From assembly GCA_902772685.1 (NCBI GenBank), contig CACYBO010000012.1, forward strand, positions 1 through 9,905: a stretch of 9,905 nucleotides of DNA. Direction: 5' to 3'. Positions within the stretch are counted from its first letter, which is position 1. Each line of letters begins with the position of its first letter. Source of the DNA: an uncultured Eubacteriales bacterium. GTDB taxonomy: Bacteria > Bacillota > Clostridia > Peptostreptococcales > Anaerovoracaceae. Positions 1 through 6,090 of the stretch are shown here, piece by piece. The position numbers were made by a program, and so were the translations under genes. The notes below the pieces were generated by a model. That model did not search any database. It saw only the letters and a list, made by a program, of their open reading frames with translations, and was not told where the DNA came from.

Positions 1-12
1 GCAGGATACCCA

Positions 13-28
13 CCTAACATTCGTTAGG
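13..28. promoter_or_regulatory. Perfect inverted repeat, possible operator upstream of the FNT gene
   Basis: CCTAAC and GTTAGG (13-18 and 23-28) form a perfect 6-base inverted repeat around a 4-base centre (ATTC). The repeat overlaps the candidate -35 element of the downstream gene. Half-sites separated by four bases are the geometry of CRP/FNR-family operators, and FNT genes in anaerobes are often controlled by redox or fermentation state, so an operator is plausible. It could equally be an RNA hairpin belonging to an upstream transcript cut off by the window edge. No regulator gene is in the window. Confidence 0.4.
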
Positions 29-42
29 GCGTGAATTATAAC
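14..42 (+). promoter_or_regulatory. Candidate promoter of the FNT-cdd-polA-coaE operon
   Basis: CTAACA (14-19, four of six matches to TTGACA) and TATAAC (37-42, five of six matches to TATAAT) are separated by 17 bases. Transcription would begin near position 49, giving a leader of about 40 bases. The leader contains a 6-bp hairpin (CCTGAC at 43-48 with GTCGGG at 54-59, one G-U pair). The hairpin has no run of T directly after it, so it does not look like a terminator. The start is inferred from spacing only. Confidence 0.4.
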
Positions 43-89
43 CCTGACGGCATGTCGGGATTATTGTTTTATACACAGGAGATACACTT

Positions 90-902
90 ATGACAGCACT
101 CACACCGCGTGAGATTATGTTAAATCAGTCCGATGGTTCCGTTGCAAAGGCAGAAGGCACTTTGGGAAAGCTTTTTGTGCTTGGCATGATGGCAGGCGCC
201 ATTATCGCTCTTGGTGCACAGGCTTCACTGATGGCGTCCTTCAATCTGACCTCCGACCCATCGACGTTCGGAATCGGAAAAGTCGTGATGGGAGCTGTTT
301 TCCCTGTAGGACTCATGATGGTAGTGCTCTGCGGTGCGGAACTGTTTACAGGAAACTGTCTCATGATCATCGGGACACTCGATAGGAAAATCCGCATGTC
401 CCGGATGCTCCGAAACTGGGCTGTCGTGTACATCGGCAATCTGGCAGGGTCCCTCATCATTGTTCTCTGCATTGCTTACAGCGGCCTTTGGGATTCAGGC
501 GCAGGACTGCTTGGTGCCATGACTGTTAAAACTGCTGCCGGCAAGTGCAGTCTCAGTTTTGGCAGGGCTGTTGTGCTGGGTGTTTTCTGCAACTTCCTGG
601 TCTGCCTTGCCGTATGGATGGCAGCAGGTTCTCAGGAGACGATCGGCAAGATATTTGCCATCTGGTTCTGCATTGGGCTGTTTATCATTTCCGGATTTGA
701 GCACAGTGTCGCCAACATGTATTTCATACCGGCAGGCATGCTTGCTGCGGAGAATGAAGCCTATGTCAGTCTGCTCAATCTTGATACGTCATCCCTGACG
801 ATGTTCGGATTTCTAATCCGGAATCTCCTGCCTGTAACAATCGGAAATATCATCGGCGGTTCCGTCTTTGTTGGAATCGTATACCGCTGGTGTTACAAAT
901 AA
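90..902 (+). CDS. Formate/nitrite transporter (FNT) family channel
   Basis: This is a 270-residue hydrophobic protein of the pentameric FNT channel family (FocA, NirC, HSC), which moves small monovalent anions such as formate, nitrite or hydrosulfide across the cytoplasmic membrane. The family signature ELFTGN is at residues 84-89. The central pore histidine of the family appears as H205 in GFEHSVANMYFIPAG. About six membrane segments can be read, starting near residues 28-46 and 63-83, and the length is typical. The ATG is preceded by AGGAGA (77-82) seven bases upstream. A cytidine deaminase gene follows after 32 bases without a terminator, so the two are probably cotranscribed. The exact anion cannot be told from sequence. 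Formate is the most natural guess for a fermenting anaerobe, but this is inference. Confidence 0.9.
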   Translation: MTALTPREIMLNQSDGSVAKAEGTLGKLFVLGMMAGAIIALGAQASLMASFNLTSDPSTFGIGKVVMGAVFPVGLMMVVLCGAELFTGNCLMIIGTLDRKIRMSRMLRNWAVVYIGNLAGSLIIVLCIAYSGLWDSGAGLLGAMTVKTAAGKCSLSFGRAVVLGVFCNFLVCLAVWMAAGSQETIGKIFAIWFCIGLFIISGFEHSVANMYFIPAGMLAAENEAYVSLLNLDTSSLTMFGFLIRNLLPVTIGNIIGGSVFVGIVYRWCYK

Positions 903-934
903 ACGCATTGGACTGAAAACTGTGGAGGTAAAGT

Positions 935-1537
935 ATGTTTGGTAAGAAGAATAAAGCAGAAAAGGGAGAAACAAGACCAACGAAGAGCCAGAAGACGACA
1001 AATATGAAGAAACTGGAAGACTTGTATTACGCGGCGGAAGAGGCGAGAAAACACGCCTATGCGCCATACTCTGACTTCAGAGTCGGCGCCGCACTGCTCG
1101 TCAGACCAAACGAGGATTCCGTGATTCCTGTCAATAAAATTTATACGGGCGTAAACATCGAAAACGGTTCTTACGGAGCTACTCTTTGTGCGGAGCGCGT
1201 CGCATTCGCAAAAGCCATCTCCGATGGTGTTCTGGAGTATGATCTCGGTCAGAATCCGTTTGTTGCCATTGCTGTTTCAGCCGGAGATGAAGAGGCGCTG
1301 CCGTGCGGCATCTGCAGACAGTTCATGAGCGAATTTGCTCCTGAAATCACCATCGTAACAAAGGCGGACGGTCAGTTCAGAATCAGAAATCTGACACAGC
1401 TTTTGCCGGAGAGTTTCCAGCTCAACAAGGAAGAGCAGGAATCTGTTGCTGCTGTTGAGTCGGCAGGAAACGCGCCGATGCAGGAAGAAGTTCCACCTGC
1501 TGAGGAGTCAGATCCAGCAGTTGAAACAGCCGAATAA
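935..1537 (+). CDS. cdd: Cytidine deaminase with N- and C-terminal extensions
   Basis: This cytosolic zinc enzyme deaminates cytidine and deoxycytidine to uridine and deoxyuridine in pyrimidine salvage. The core spans about residues 24-155. It contains the substrate-binding NIENGSYG stretch, the catalytic CAE (C85, E87) and the second zinc motif PCGIC (C124, C127), so all three zinc cysteines and the proton-shuttling glutamate are present. The protein is 200 residues, against about 130-140 for usual homotetrameric Cdd. The extra length is a lysine-rich 23-residue N-terminal stretch and a tail of about 45 residues rich in Glu, Ala and Pro. GGAGG at 924-928, six bases before the ATG at 935, supports the long start. 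The internal ATG at 1004, where family members usually begin, has no comparable ribosome site. polA starts 12 bases after the stop. Confidence 0.92.
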   Translation: MFGKKNKAEKGETRPTKSQKTTNMKKLEDLYYAAEEARKHAYAPYSDFRVGAALLVRPNEDSVIPVNKIYTGVNIENGSYGATLCAERVAFAKAISDGVLEYDLGQNPFVAIAVSAGDEEALPCGICRQFMSEFAPEITIVTKADGQFRIRNLTQLLPESFQLNKEEQESVAAVESAGNAPMQEEVPPAEESDPAVETAE

Positions 1538-1548
1538 CAGGAGTATTT

Positions 1549-4233
1549 ATGAAGAGAATCGCACTCATCGACGGAAACAGTCTAATAAACAGAGCTTACT
1601 ACGCCATGCGTAATCCTATGATAACTAAGGATGGGATTTATACACATGGCATTTTCGGCTTCATCAACATGATGGATAAGATCATCAAGGACTATGACCC
1701 TGAGTATATGGCGATCGCCTTTGACTTGAAAGCGCCGACATTCCGGCATGAGCAGTATGACGAGTACAAGGCCGGACGGAGGAAGATGCCGCCGGAACTC
1801 GCTATGGAAATCCCTATTCTCAAGGATATTCTGGATGCGATGAATATAAGAAGAGTCGAACTGGAAGGGTACGAGGCTGATGATATCATCGGAACTCTTG
1901 CCGTGACGAGTGAGCGGGAAGGGTTGGAACCCTTTGTATTCACAGGGGATAAAGACCAGCTTCAGCTCGCGACCGATATTACAAAGATTGTTTACACGAA
2001 ACGGGGCGTCTCGGACTTTGATCTCTTCGACCATGACGCCTTTTGTGAAGCTTATGGATTCACACCGCTTCAGTTTATTGATTTCAAAGGGCTTGCAGGA
2101 GATTCGTCTGACAACATCCCGGGAGTCCCCGGTGTCGGGCCAAAGACAGCCACGAAGCTGATCCAGCAGTTCGGAAGCGTAGAGGAAATCATCTCCAATG
2201 TGGATGATATCAAGCCGGAAGGTCTTCAGAATAAAGTCCGCGACAATGCGCAGCAGGCGATGATGAGCAAACGCCTCGCGACGATTATGACAAATGTTCC
2301 TCTTGACATAGGTATCGAGGACTGTCTGATGAGAGAGCCGGACTACGGCAGATTGATTGAACTGTACAGAAAACTTGAATTCAACAGATTCCTCAGCCGC
2401 ATCAAGATAAATCAAGATGAAATCAGCACCGACTATCAGGAGGAAGCGCCGGCTGAGATGATCAGCGCTGAGGATATTAAGAAGACAGTTGTTTCTTCGC
2501 CGGAAGAGCTGTCTGATATCCATATAAACCGAGAAACTGTTATAAAAGTGTTCGGCAAACCGAGCCATACGGCGACTCCGGCTATCGACAGTATCGCAGT
2601 TCTGAATGACAGCAGGTATTATTTTCTCCGTCCGGAAGCCCTCGGAGCGTTCGGTGAATGGCTGAAAGGGGAAATGGAATCAGAGAATGCTCCTCAGTTC
2701 ACAGGGCACGACATCAAAGGAGATTATTACATGCTCATGAGCTGCTATGGTGTTTCCGGGTTCAGGACAGGATTCGATACTGCCATAGCCCAATATGTTC
2801 TCGACTCCGGCAGAAGCAGTTACAGCATCTCCGCGCTGAGCAACGAATATCTGCACGCCAGTCTCGAGGAAGAGAAGGATTTTATCGCGGCGAACGCGCA
2901 GATCGATATGTTCTCCGATAATCTGTCCGCCTATGCAGATTACGGCTTGAAGTATTGCGTGACTGTTCTCAACCTTGAATCGCTCCAGAAGGCTCAAATC
3001 AGCGCCCAGAGCCTTGAAAAAGTGCTGTATGATGTGGAATTGCCTCTCGTTGAAGTAATGGCGCAAATGGAAAAAGAGGGCTTCAGGACCGACAGGGCGT
3101 TTTTGAGTGAGTTTGGGAACACTCTCGCCCGGGAAATCGATAAACTGGCAGACAGCATACATGAAATGGCCGGTGAGGAGTTCAACATTAATTCTACACA
3201 GCAGCTCGGCAATATCCTCTTTGAAAAGCTGGAACTGAGACACGGAAAGAAGAACAAAAAAGGATACTCCACAAGTGCCGACGTGCTCGAGAAAATCAGG
3301 GATGATCATCCGATCGTTCCTGCAATTCTGGAATACAGGACACTTACAAAGCTGAAGAGCACATATGTAGACGGTCTGATTCCCCTGATCAGCGCGGATG
3401 GCAAGATCCACGCTCATTTCCAGCAGACGGTGACCGCTACCGGCAGGATCAGCTGCACTGAACCCAACCTGCAGAACATACCAATCAGGCAGGAACTGGG
3501 AAGACAGCTGCGCAGGGCGTTTGTTCCGGAAACGGACGAATGCATTCTCATCGGGGCGGATTATTCCCAGATTGAGCTCAGAGTTCTGGCGCACATGTCA
3601 GGTGATGAGGCGCTGATCGATGCATTTAACCGTGGGGAGGATATACACAGGGCTACTGCTGCCAATGTACTTGGTGTACCCGAGGATGAAATCACTCCTG
3701 CTGAGAGAAGCCGTGCAAAAGCTGTCAACTTCGGTGTAATCTATGGAATGAGTGCTTTTGGACTGTCCGGTAATCTGGATATCTCCAGAAAGGAAGCGGA
3801 GGAATACATCAATGCATACTTTGAGAAACACGGACAGGTCAGGAAGTTCATGGACGATTCTGTTGCTTTTGCAAAAGAAGAAGGATATGTAACAACACTT
3901 CTCGGCCGGAAACGGTACATCAAAGAGATCAAGGCATCAAATTATATGGTCAGGCAGATCGGGGAGCGGCTCGCGATGAATTCTCCGATACAGGGAAGCG
4001 CTGCTGATATCATCAAAATCGCTATGATCAAAGTGTACGAAGCTATCAGGAATGCCGGACTGAAATCGAAACTGATCCTGCAGATCCATGACGAGCTTGT
4101 CATCAATACATATCCGGATGAGCGTGAAACTGTGAAACAGATGCTGGTTGACAATATGGAATCAGCGTATAAGTTGGCCGTTGAGTTAAAAGCGGACGTA
4201 AATGAAGGGAAGAATTGGTACGAATTAAAATGA
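1549..4233 (+). CDS. polA: DNA polymerase I
   Basis: This 894-residue family A polymerase acts in Okazaki-fragment maturation and excision repair. The N-terminal 5'-3' exonuclease has its metal-binding acidic motifs: EGYEADD (106-112), GDKDQ (133-137) and GDSSDN (184-189). It continues into the helix-hairpin-helix IPGVPGVGPKTA. The C-terminal polymerase domain has motif A DYSQIE (D671), motif B RAKAVNFGVIYG (K724, F728, Y732) and motif C QIHDE (D848), so polymerase activity is expected. The middle 3'-5' exonuclease-like domain looks inactive. I see no DxE motif in its first strand (about 325-350), and the position of the third motif reads YGLKY (465-469) instead of YxxxD; only D392 is retained. 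Loss of proofreading is usual in Gram-positive PolA. The ATG has AGGAG five bases upstream. The 3' end overlaps coaE. Confidence 0.97.
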   Translation: MKRIALIDGNSLINRAYYAMRNPMITKDGIYTHGIFGFINMMDKIIKDYDPEYMAIAFDLKAPTFRHEQYDEYKAGRRKMPPELAMEIPILKDILDAMNIRRVELEGYEADDIIGTLAVTSEREGLEPFVFTGDKDQLQLATDITKIVYTKRGVSDFDLFDHDAFCEAYGFTPLQFIDFKGLAGDSSDNIPGVPGVGPKTATKLIQQFGSVEEIISNVDDIKPEGLQNKVRDNAQQAMMSKRLATIMTNVPLDIGIEDCLMREPDYGRLIELYRKLEFNRFLSRIKINQDEISTDYQEEAPAEMISAEDIKKTVVSSPEELSDIHINRETVIKVFGKPSHTATPAIDSIAVLNDSRYYFLRPEALGAFGEWLKGEMESENAPQFTGHDIKGDYYMLMSCYGVSGFRTGFDTAIAQYVLDSGRSSYSISALSNEYLHASLEEEKDFIAANAQIDMFSDNLSAYADYGLKYCVTVLNLESLQKAQISAQSLEKVLYDVELPLVEVMAQMEKEGFRTDRAFLSEFGNTLAREIDKLADSIHEMAGEEFNINSTQQLGNILFEKLELRHGKKNKKGYSTSADVLEKIRDDHPIVPAILEYRTLTKLKSTYVDGLIPLISADGKIHAHFQQTVTATGRISCTEPNLQNIPIRQELGRQLRRAFVPETDECILIGADYSQIELRVLAHMSGDEALIDAFNRGEDIHRATAANVLGVPEDEITPAERSRAKAVNFGVIYGMSAFGLSGNLDISRKEAEEYINAYFEKHGQVRKFMDDSVAFAKEEGYVTTLLGRKRYIKEIKASNYMVRQIGERLAMNSPIQGSAADIIKIAMIKVYEAIRNAGLKSKLILQIHDELVINTYPDERETVKQMLVDNMESAYKLAVELKADVNEGKNWYELK

Positions 4234-4835
4234 TGGTAATAGGTATAACAGGCGGAATCGGTACAGGGAAGACAACAGCATCAGATTATCTCGTCGGCAA
4301 AGGTTTCGCGCGCATCGATGCGGACCAGATCGGCAGGGATCTGACAGCTGACGGTCAGCCTTTGCTGGTAAAAATAAGCGAACTGTTCGGCTGTGTGACT
4401 GACGGCGGCGGGGCAGGCAACGGCCTTGTACTTGACAGGAGAGCAATGGCGGAGCTTGTATTCAACGATGCGGAGGTCAAAGAACAGTACGAAAGTCTTA
4501 TCCACAGCGAGATCATCGCCGAGATTGACAAACAGATCGAAGAGCTCGGCAAAACCAGTGCGAGGGGGATTCTTCTGGATGCCCCGCTGCTCTTCGAAGC
4601 GAATATCAACGACAGATGCAATGTTGTAGTTCTCATAGTTGCGGATATGGACACGCGCATCGATAGGGTGAGCATGCGTGATGACGCAGAGGAAGAGGAT
4701 ATCCGCGACAGGATTGACAGCCAGATGAGTGACGAAGAAAAAGAGCGTTATTCCGACTTTGTCGTCGACAATTCCGGTGAACCGGAGGACATGTACAGAC
4801 AGTTGGATGACATAATTGACTATCTGGGCATATGA
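4230..4835 (+). CDS. coaE: Dephospho-CoA kinase
   Basis: This cytosolic P-loop kinase phosphorylates the 3'-hydroxyl of dephospho-CoA with ATP, the last step of coenzyme A synthesis. The Walker A motif GITGGIGTGKTT lies at the N-terminus, and aspartates after it (DADQIGRD) match the family's substrate pocket. The C-terminal RDDAEEEDIRDRIDSQM...DFVVDNSG segment is the typical lid and end of CoaE. At about 201 residues the length is normal. The start is ambiguous. ATG at 4230 overlaps the polA stop (ATGA) and gives a family-typical N-terminus, but the only purine-rich ribosome site (AGGGA, 4206-4210) lies close to an in-frame TTG at 4215. ATG at 4233 is also possible. Translational coupling to polA is likely. 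The polA-coaE neighbourhood is common in Bacillota. Confidence 0.95.
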   Translation: MMVIGITGGIGTGKTTASDYLVGKGFARIDADQIGRDLTADGQPLLVKISELFGCVTDGGGAGNGLVLDRRAMAELVFNDAEVKEQYESLIHSEIIAEIDKQIEELGKTSARGILLDAPLLFEANINDRCNVVVLIVADMDTRIDRVSMRDDAEEEDIRDRIDSQMSDEEKERYSDFVVDNSGEPEDMYRQLDDIIDYLGI

Positions 4836-4847
4836 TGTTTTTTGGTG

Positions 4848-4876
4848 TTGACAAAGAAATGTTTTGCCACTAAAAT
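4848..4876 (+). promoter_or_regulatory. Strong sigma-A-type promoter for tRNA-Leu(GAG)
   Basis: TTGACA (4848-4853) is a perfect -35 hexamer and TAAAAT (4871-4876) a five-of-six -10 hexamer, separated by exactly 17 bases. Transcription should start near 4883, about 28 bases before the mature tRNA. The promoter lies in the 75-base gap after coaE, so the tRNA is transcribed independently of the operon before it. Confidence 0.85.
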
Positions 4877-4885
4877 GTATGAGTG

Positions 4886-4900
4886 CCTGCGAAAGGCAGG
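4886..4900 (+). other. Hairpin in the 5' leader of pre-tRNA-Leu(GAG)
   Basis: CCTGC (4886-4890) pairs perfectly with GCAGG (4896-4900) across a GAAAG loop. The hairpin lies between the predicted transcription start and the mature tRNA 5' end at 4911, so it would be part of the leader removed by RNase P. A role in folding or processing is only an inference. Confidence 0.4.
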
Positions 4901-4910
4901 ATTATGATGC

Positions 4911-4993
4911 GCGGCCTTGGCGGAATTGGCAGACGCGCACGTTTGAGGGGCGTGTGGGAGACCGTGCCGGTTCAAGTCCGGCAGGCCGCACCA
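4911..4993 (+). tRNA. tRNA-Leu (anticodon GAG)
   Basis: A full class II tRNA cloverleaf can be drawn. The acceptor stem pairs GCGGCCT (4911-4917) with AGGCCGC (4983-4989), followed by discriminator A and an encoded CCA. The D-arm sequence TGGCGGAATTGGCAGACGCG is leucine-type. The anticodon stem CACGT/GCGTG encloses loop TTGAGGG with anticodon GAG at 4945-4947, which reads CUC and CUU codons. The T stem GCCGG/CCGGC encloses TTCAAGT. The variable arm (4955-4965) is short for a leucine tRNA, with only two Watson-Crick pairs and possibly one T-G pair. It has its own promoter upstream and a terminator directly downstream. Confidence 0.97.
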
Positions 4994-4998
4994 TGAAG

Positions 4999-5031
4999 AA
5001 GATACACGTACTGGTATGTGTATCTTTTTTT
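4999..5031 (+). terminator. Intrinsic terminator of the tRNA-Leu(GAG) transcript
   Basis: A 10-bp stem (5001-5010 with 5015-5024, one G-U pair) closes a CTGG tetraloop and is followed by seven T (5025-5031). Two further A-T pairs can extend the base into the T run. It begins six bases after the tRNA CCA end. It should separate the tRNA from the methyltransferase gene that follows. Confidence 0.9.
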
Positions 5032-5045
5032 ATTGTCTGAATATG

Positions 5046-5054
5046 TGTTATCAT
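5046..5054 (+). promoter_or_regulatory. Candidate extended -10 promoter of the methyltransferase gene
   Basis: TG at 5046-5047, one base, then TATCAT (5049-5054, five of six matches to TATAAT) form an extended -10 element. The -35 position falls on the T run of the preceding terminator and is poor, which the TGn extension can offset. Transcription would start about 5060-5064, at or a few bases before the ATG at 5064, leaving little or no 5' leader. Confidence 0.45.
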
Positions 5055-5063
5055 TATGTCGTT

Positions 5064-5987
5064 ATGAACAGATCCCCACGGAACAAAACGATTAATACTG
5101 AAGTCGCGGAAGGAAGAGAGTATCTGAAGAGATGTCTGAGACAGGATGACATTCCCGCAGATGCTGCAGAGATCAGGGATTCGCTGATCTGCGCGGATGC
5201 ATTCAGCGCGTGCAAACTTATACCGGAAGCATGCGCGGAACTTATGATAGTTGATCCGCCATACAACCTGAACAAGGATTTCAACAGCGGCAGTTTTACG
5301 AAGATGGAGGAAAGCCGCTATGAGGCGTACACGAGAGATTGGCTCGATGCGACATCCCATATTCTGAAAGAGAACGGAACGATTTACGTGTGCTGCGACT
5401 GGGAGAGCAGTTTGATCATAGGCAGAGTGCTCAACGAATACTACACTGTCAGAAACAGGATAACATGGCAGAGAGAAAAAGGGCGCGGCGCCAGATCCAA
5501 CTGGAAGAACAGCATGGAAGACATATGGTTTGCGACGCGGGGTGATGATTATGTTTTTAACATCGATGATGTCAAACTCCGGCGCAAGGTGATTGCTCCG
5601 TACAGGGAAAGCGGAGTTCCCAAGGATTGGAAGGAGACAAGTGACGGTAAATTCAGAGATACACATCCTTCGAATTTCTGGGATGATATCACGGTTCCAT
5701 TCTGGTCTATGGCGGAGAACACAGCCCATCCTGCGCAGAAACCGGAGAAACTGATAGCCAAACTCGTTTTGGCCAGTTCCAATGAGGGGGATGTTGTCTT
5801 CGATCCATTTGCCGGTTCCGGAACAACATGCGTCACTTCAAAGAAACTTAACAGACACTATATTGGAATCGAAATAGATGAACGCTATTGCATATGGGCG
5901 CAGCAACGTATACAGATGGCGGAATCCGACCGGACGATCCAGGGATATGAAGACGGTGTTTTCTGGGAGAGAAACACAGGGAAATAA
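5064..5987 (+). CDS. Site-specific DNA methyltransferase (amino-methyltransferase, beta class)
   Basis: This enzyme transfers a methyl group from S-adenosylmethionine to the exocyclic amino group of adenine (N6) or cytosine (N4) in a specific DNA site. Catalytic motif IV DPPYN is at residues 64-68. The SAM-binding FDPFAGSGTT motif follows at 246-255, preceded by HPAQKPEKL (motif X). The order IV, then target-recognition region, then X-I is that of beta-class enzymes, and DPPY favours adenine. The target region (about 120-215) contains TWQREKGRGARSNW; I do not recognise its specificity. No restriction endonuclease gene is next to it. An in-frame ATG at 5016 lies inside the preceding terminator hairpin and ATG 5043 has no ribosome site, so I chose ATG 5064 (307 residues). 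That start also lacks a Shine-Dalgarno sequence. Confidence 0.88.
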   Translation: MNRSPRNKTINTEVAEGREYLKRCLRQDDIPADAAEIRDSLICADAFSACKLIPEACAELMIVDPPYNLNKDFNSGSFTKMEESRYEAYTRDWLDATSHILKENGTIYVCCDWESSLIIGRVLNEYYTVRNRITWQREKGRGARSNWKNSMEDIWFATRGDDYVFNIDDVKLRRKVIAPYRESGVPKDWKETSDGKFRDTHPSNFWDDITVPFWSMAENTAHPAQKPEKLIAKLVLASSNEGDVVFDPFAGSGTTCVTSKKLNRHYIGIEIDERYCIWAQQRIQMAESDRTIQGYEDGVFWERNTGK

Positions 5988-6012
5988 GTGATTCCGTAAA
6001 CGAATAATGTGT

Positions 6013-6041
6013 TTGATTCTTGGGCACTAAAATGCTAACAT
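6013..6041 (+). promoter_or_regulatory. Candidate promoter of the RND exporter gene
   Basis: TTGATT (6013-6018) and TAACAT (6036-6041) are separated by 17 bases, and TGC directly before the -10 hexamer makes it an extended -10. Each hexamer matches the consensus at four of six positions. The predicted start near 6048 falls on a short palindrome, CACT-GT-AGTG (6044-6053), which could be an operator, although its arms are only four bases. An overlapping CACTAAAATG string (6025-6034) matches the -10 region of the tRNA-Leu(GAG) promoter, but it has no -35 element at the right distance. Confidence 0.45.
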
Positions 6042-6090
6042 TTCACTGTAGTGCAGAATTGGCATGATATTAAAAGAGGAGCGGGATTGA

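Noticed and set aside
1..89. Possible riboswitch upstream of the FNT gene
   Set aside because: There are two simple hairpins but no conserved core of any riboswitch class I know, and the leader is very short.
1582..2568. Long reverse-strand open frame (328 codons) opposite polA
   Set aside because: It lies entirely opposite the PolA nuclease domain, has no recognisable motif, and is explained by codon bias of polA.
2680..3594. Long reverse-strand open frame (304 codons) opposite polA
   Set aside because: It is a shadow of the PolA polymerase and exonuclease-like regions, with no family motif on that strand.
4810..4843. Possible terminator after coaE (imperfect ACAT/ATGT stem followed by six T)
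   Set aside because: The stem is short and A/T-only with an A-G mismatch and a long loop, too weak to call.
5016..5063. Longer N-terminus for the methyltransferase from ATG 5016 or 5043
   Set aside because: ATG 5016 lies inside the terminator hairpin and the added residues merely translate the T run. Neither ATG has a ribosome site.
4902..5729. Reverse-strand open frame of 275 codons spanning the tRNA and methyltransferase
   Set aside because: Its RPAGLEPAR-like stretch is the familiar spurious translation of the antisense of a leucine tRNA, and the rest mirrors the methyltransferase gene.
6028..6033. TAAAAT as the -10 of the exporter promoter
   Set aside because: The best -35 (TTGATT) would be only nine bases away. 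The extended TAACAT at 6036-6041 fits the 17-base spacing.
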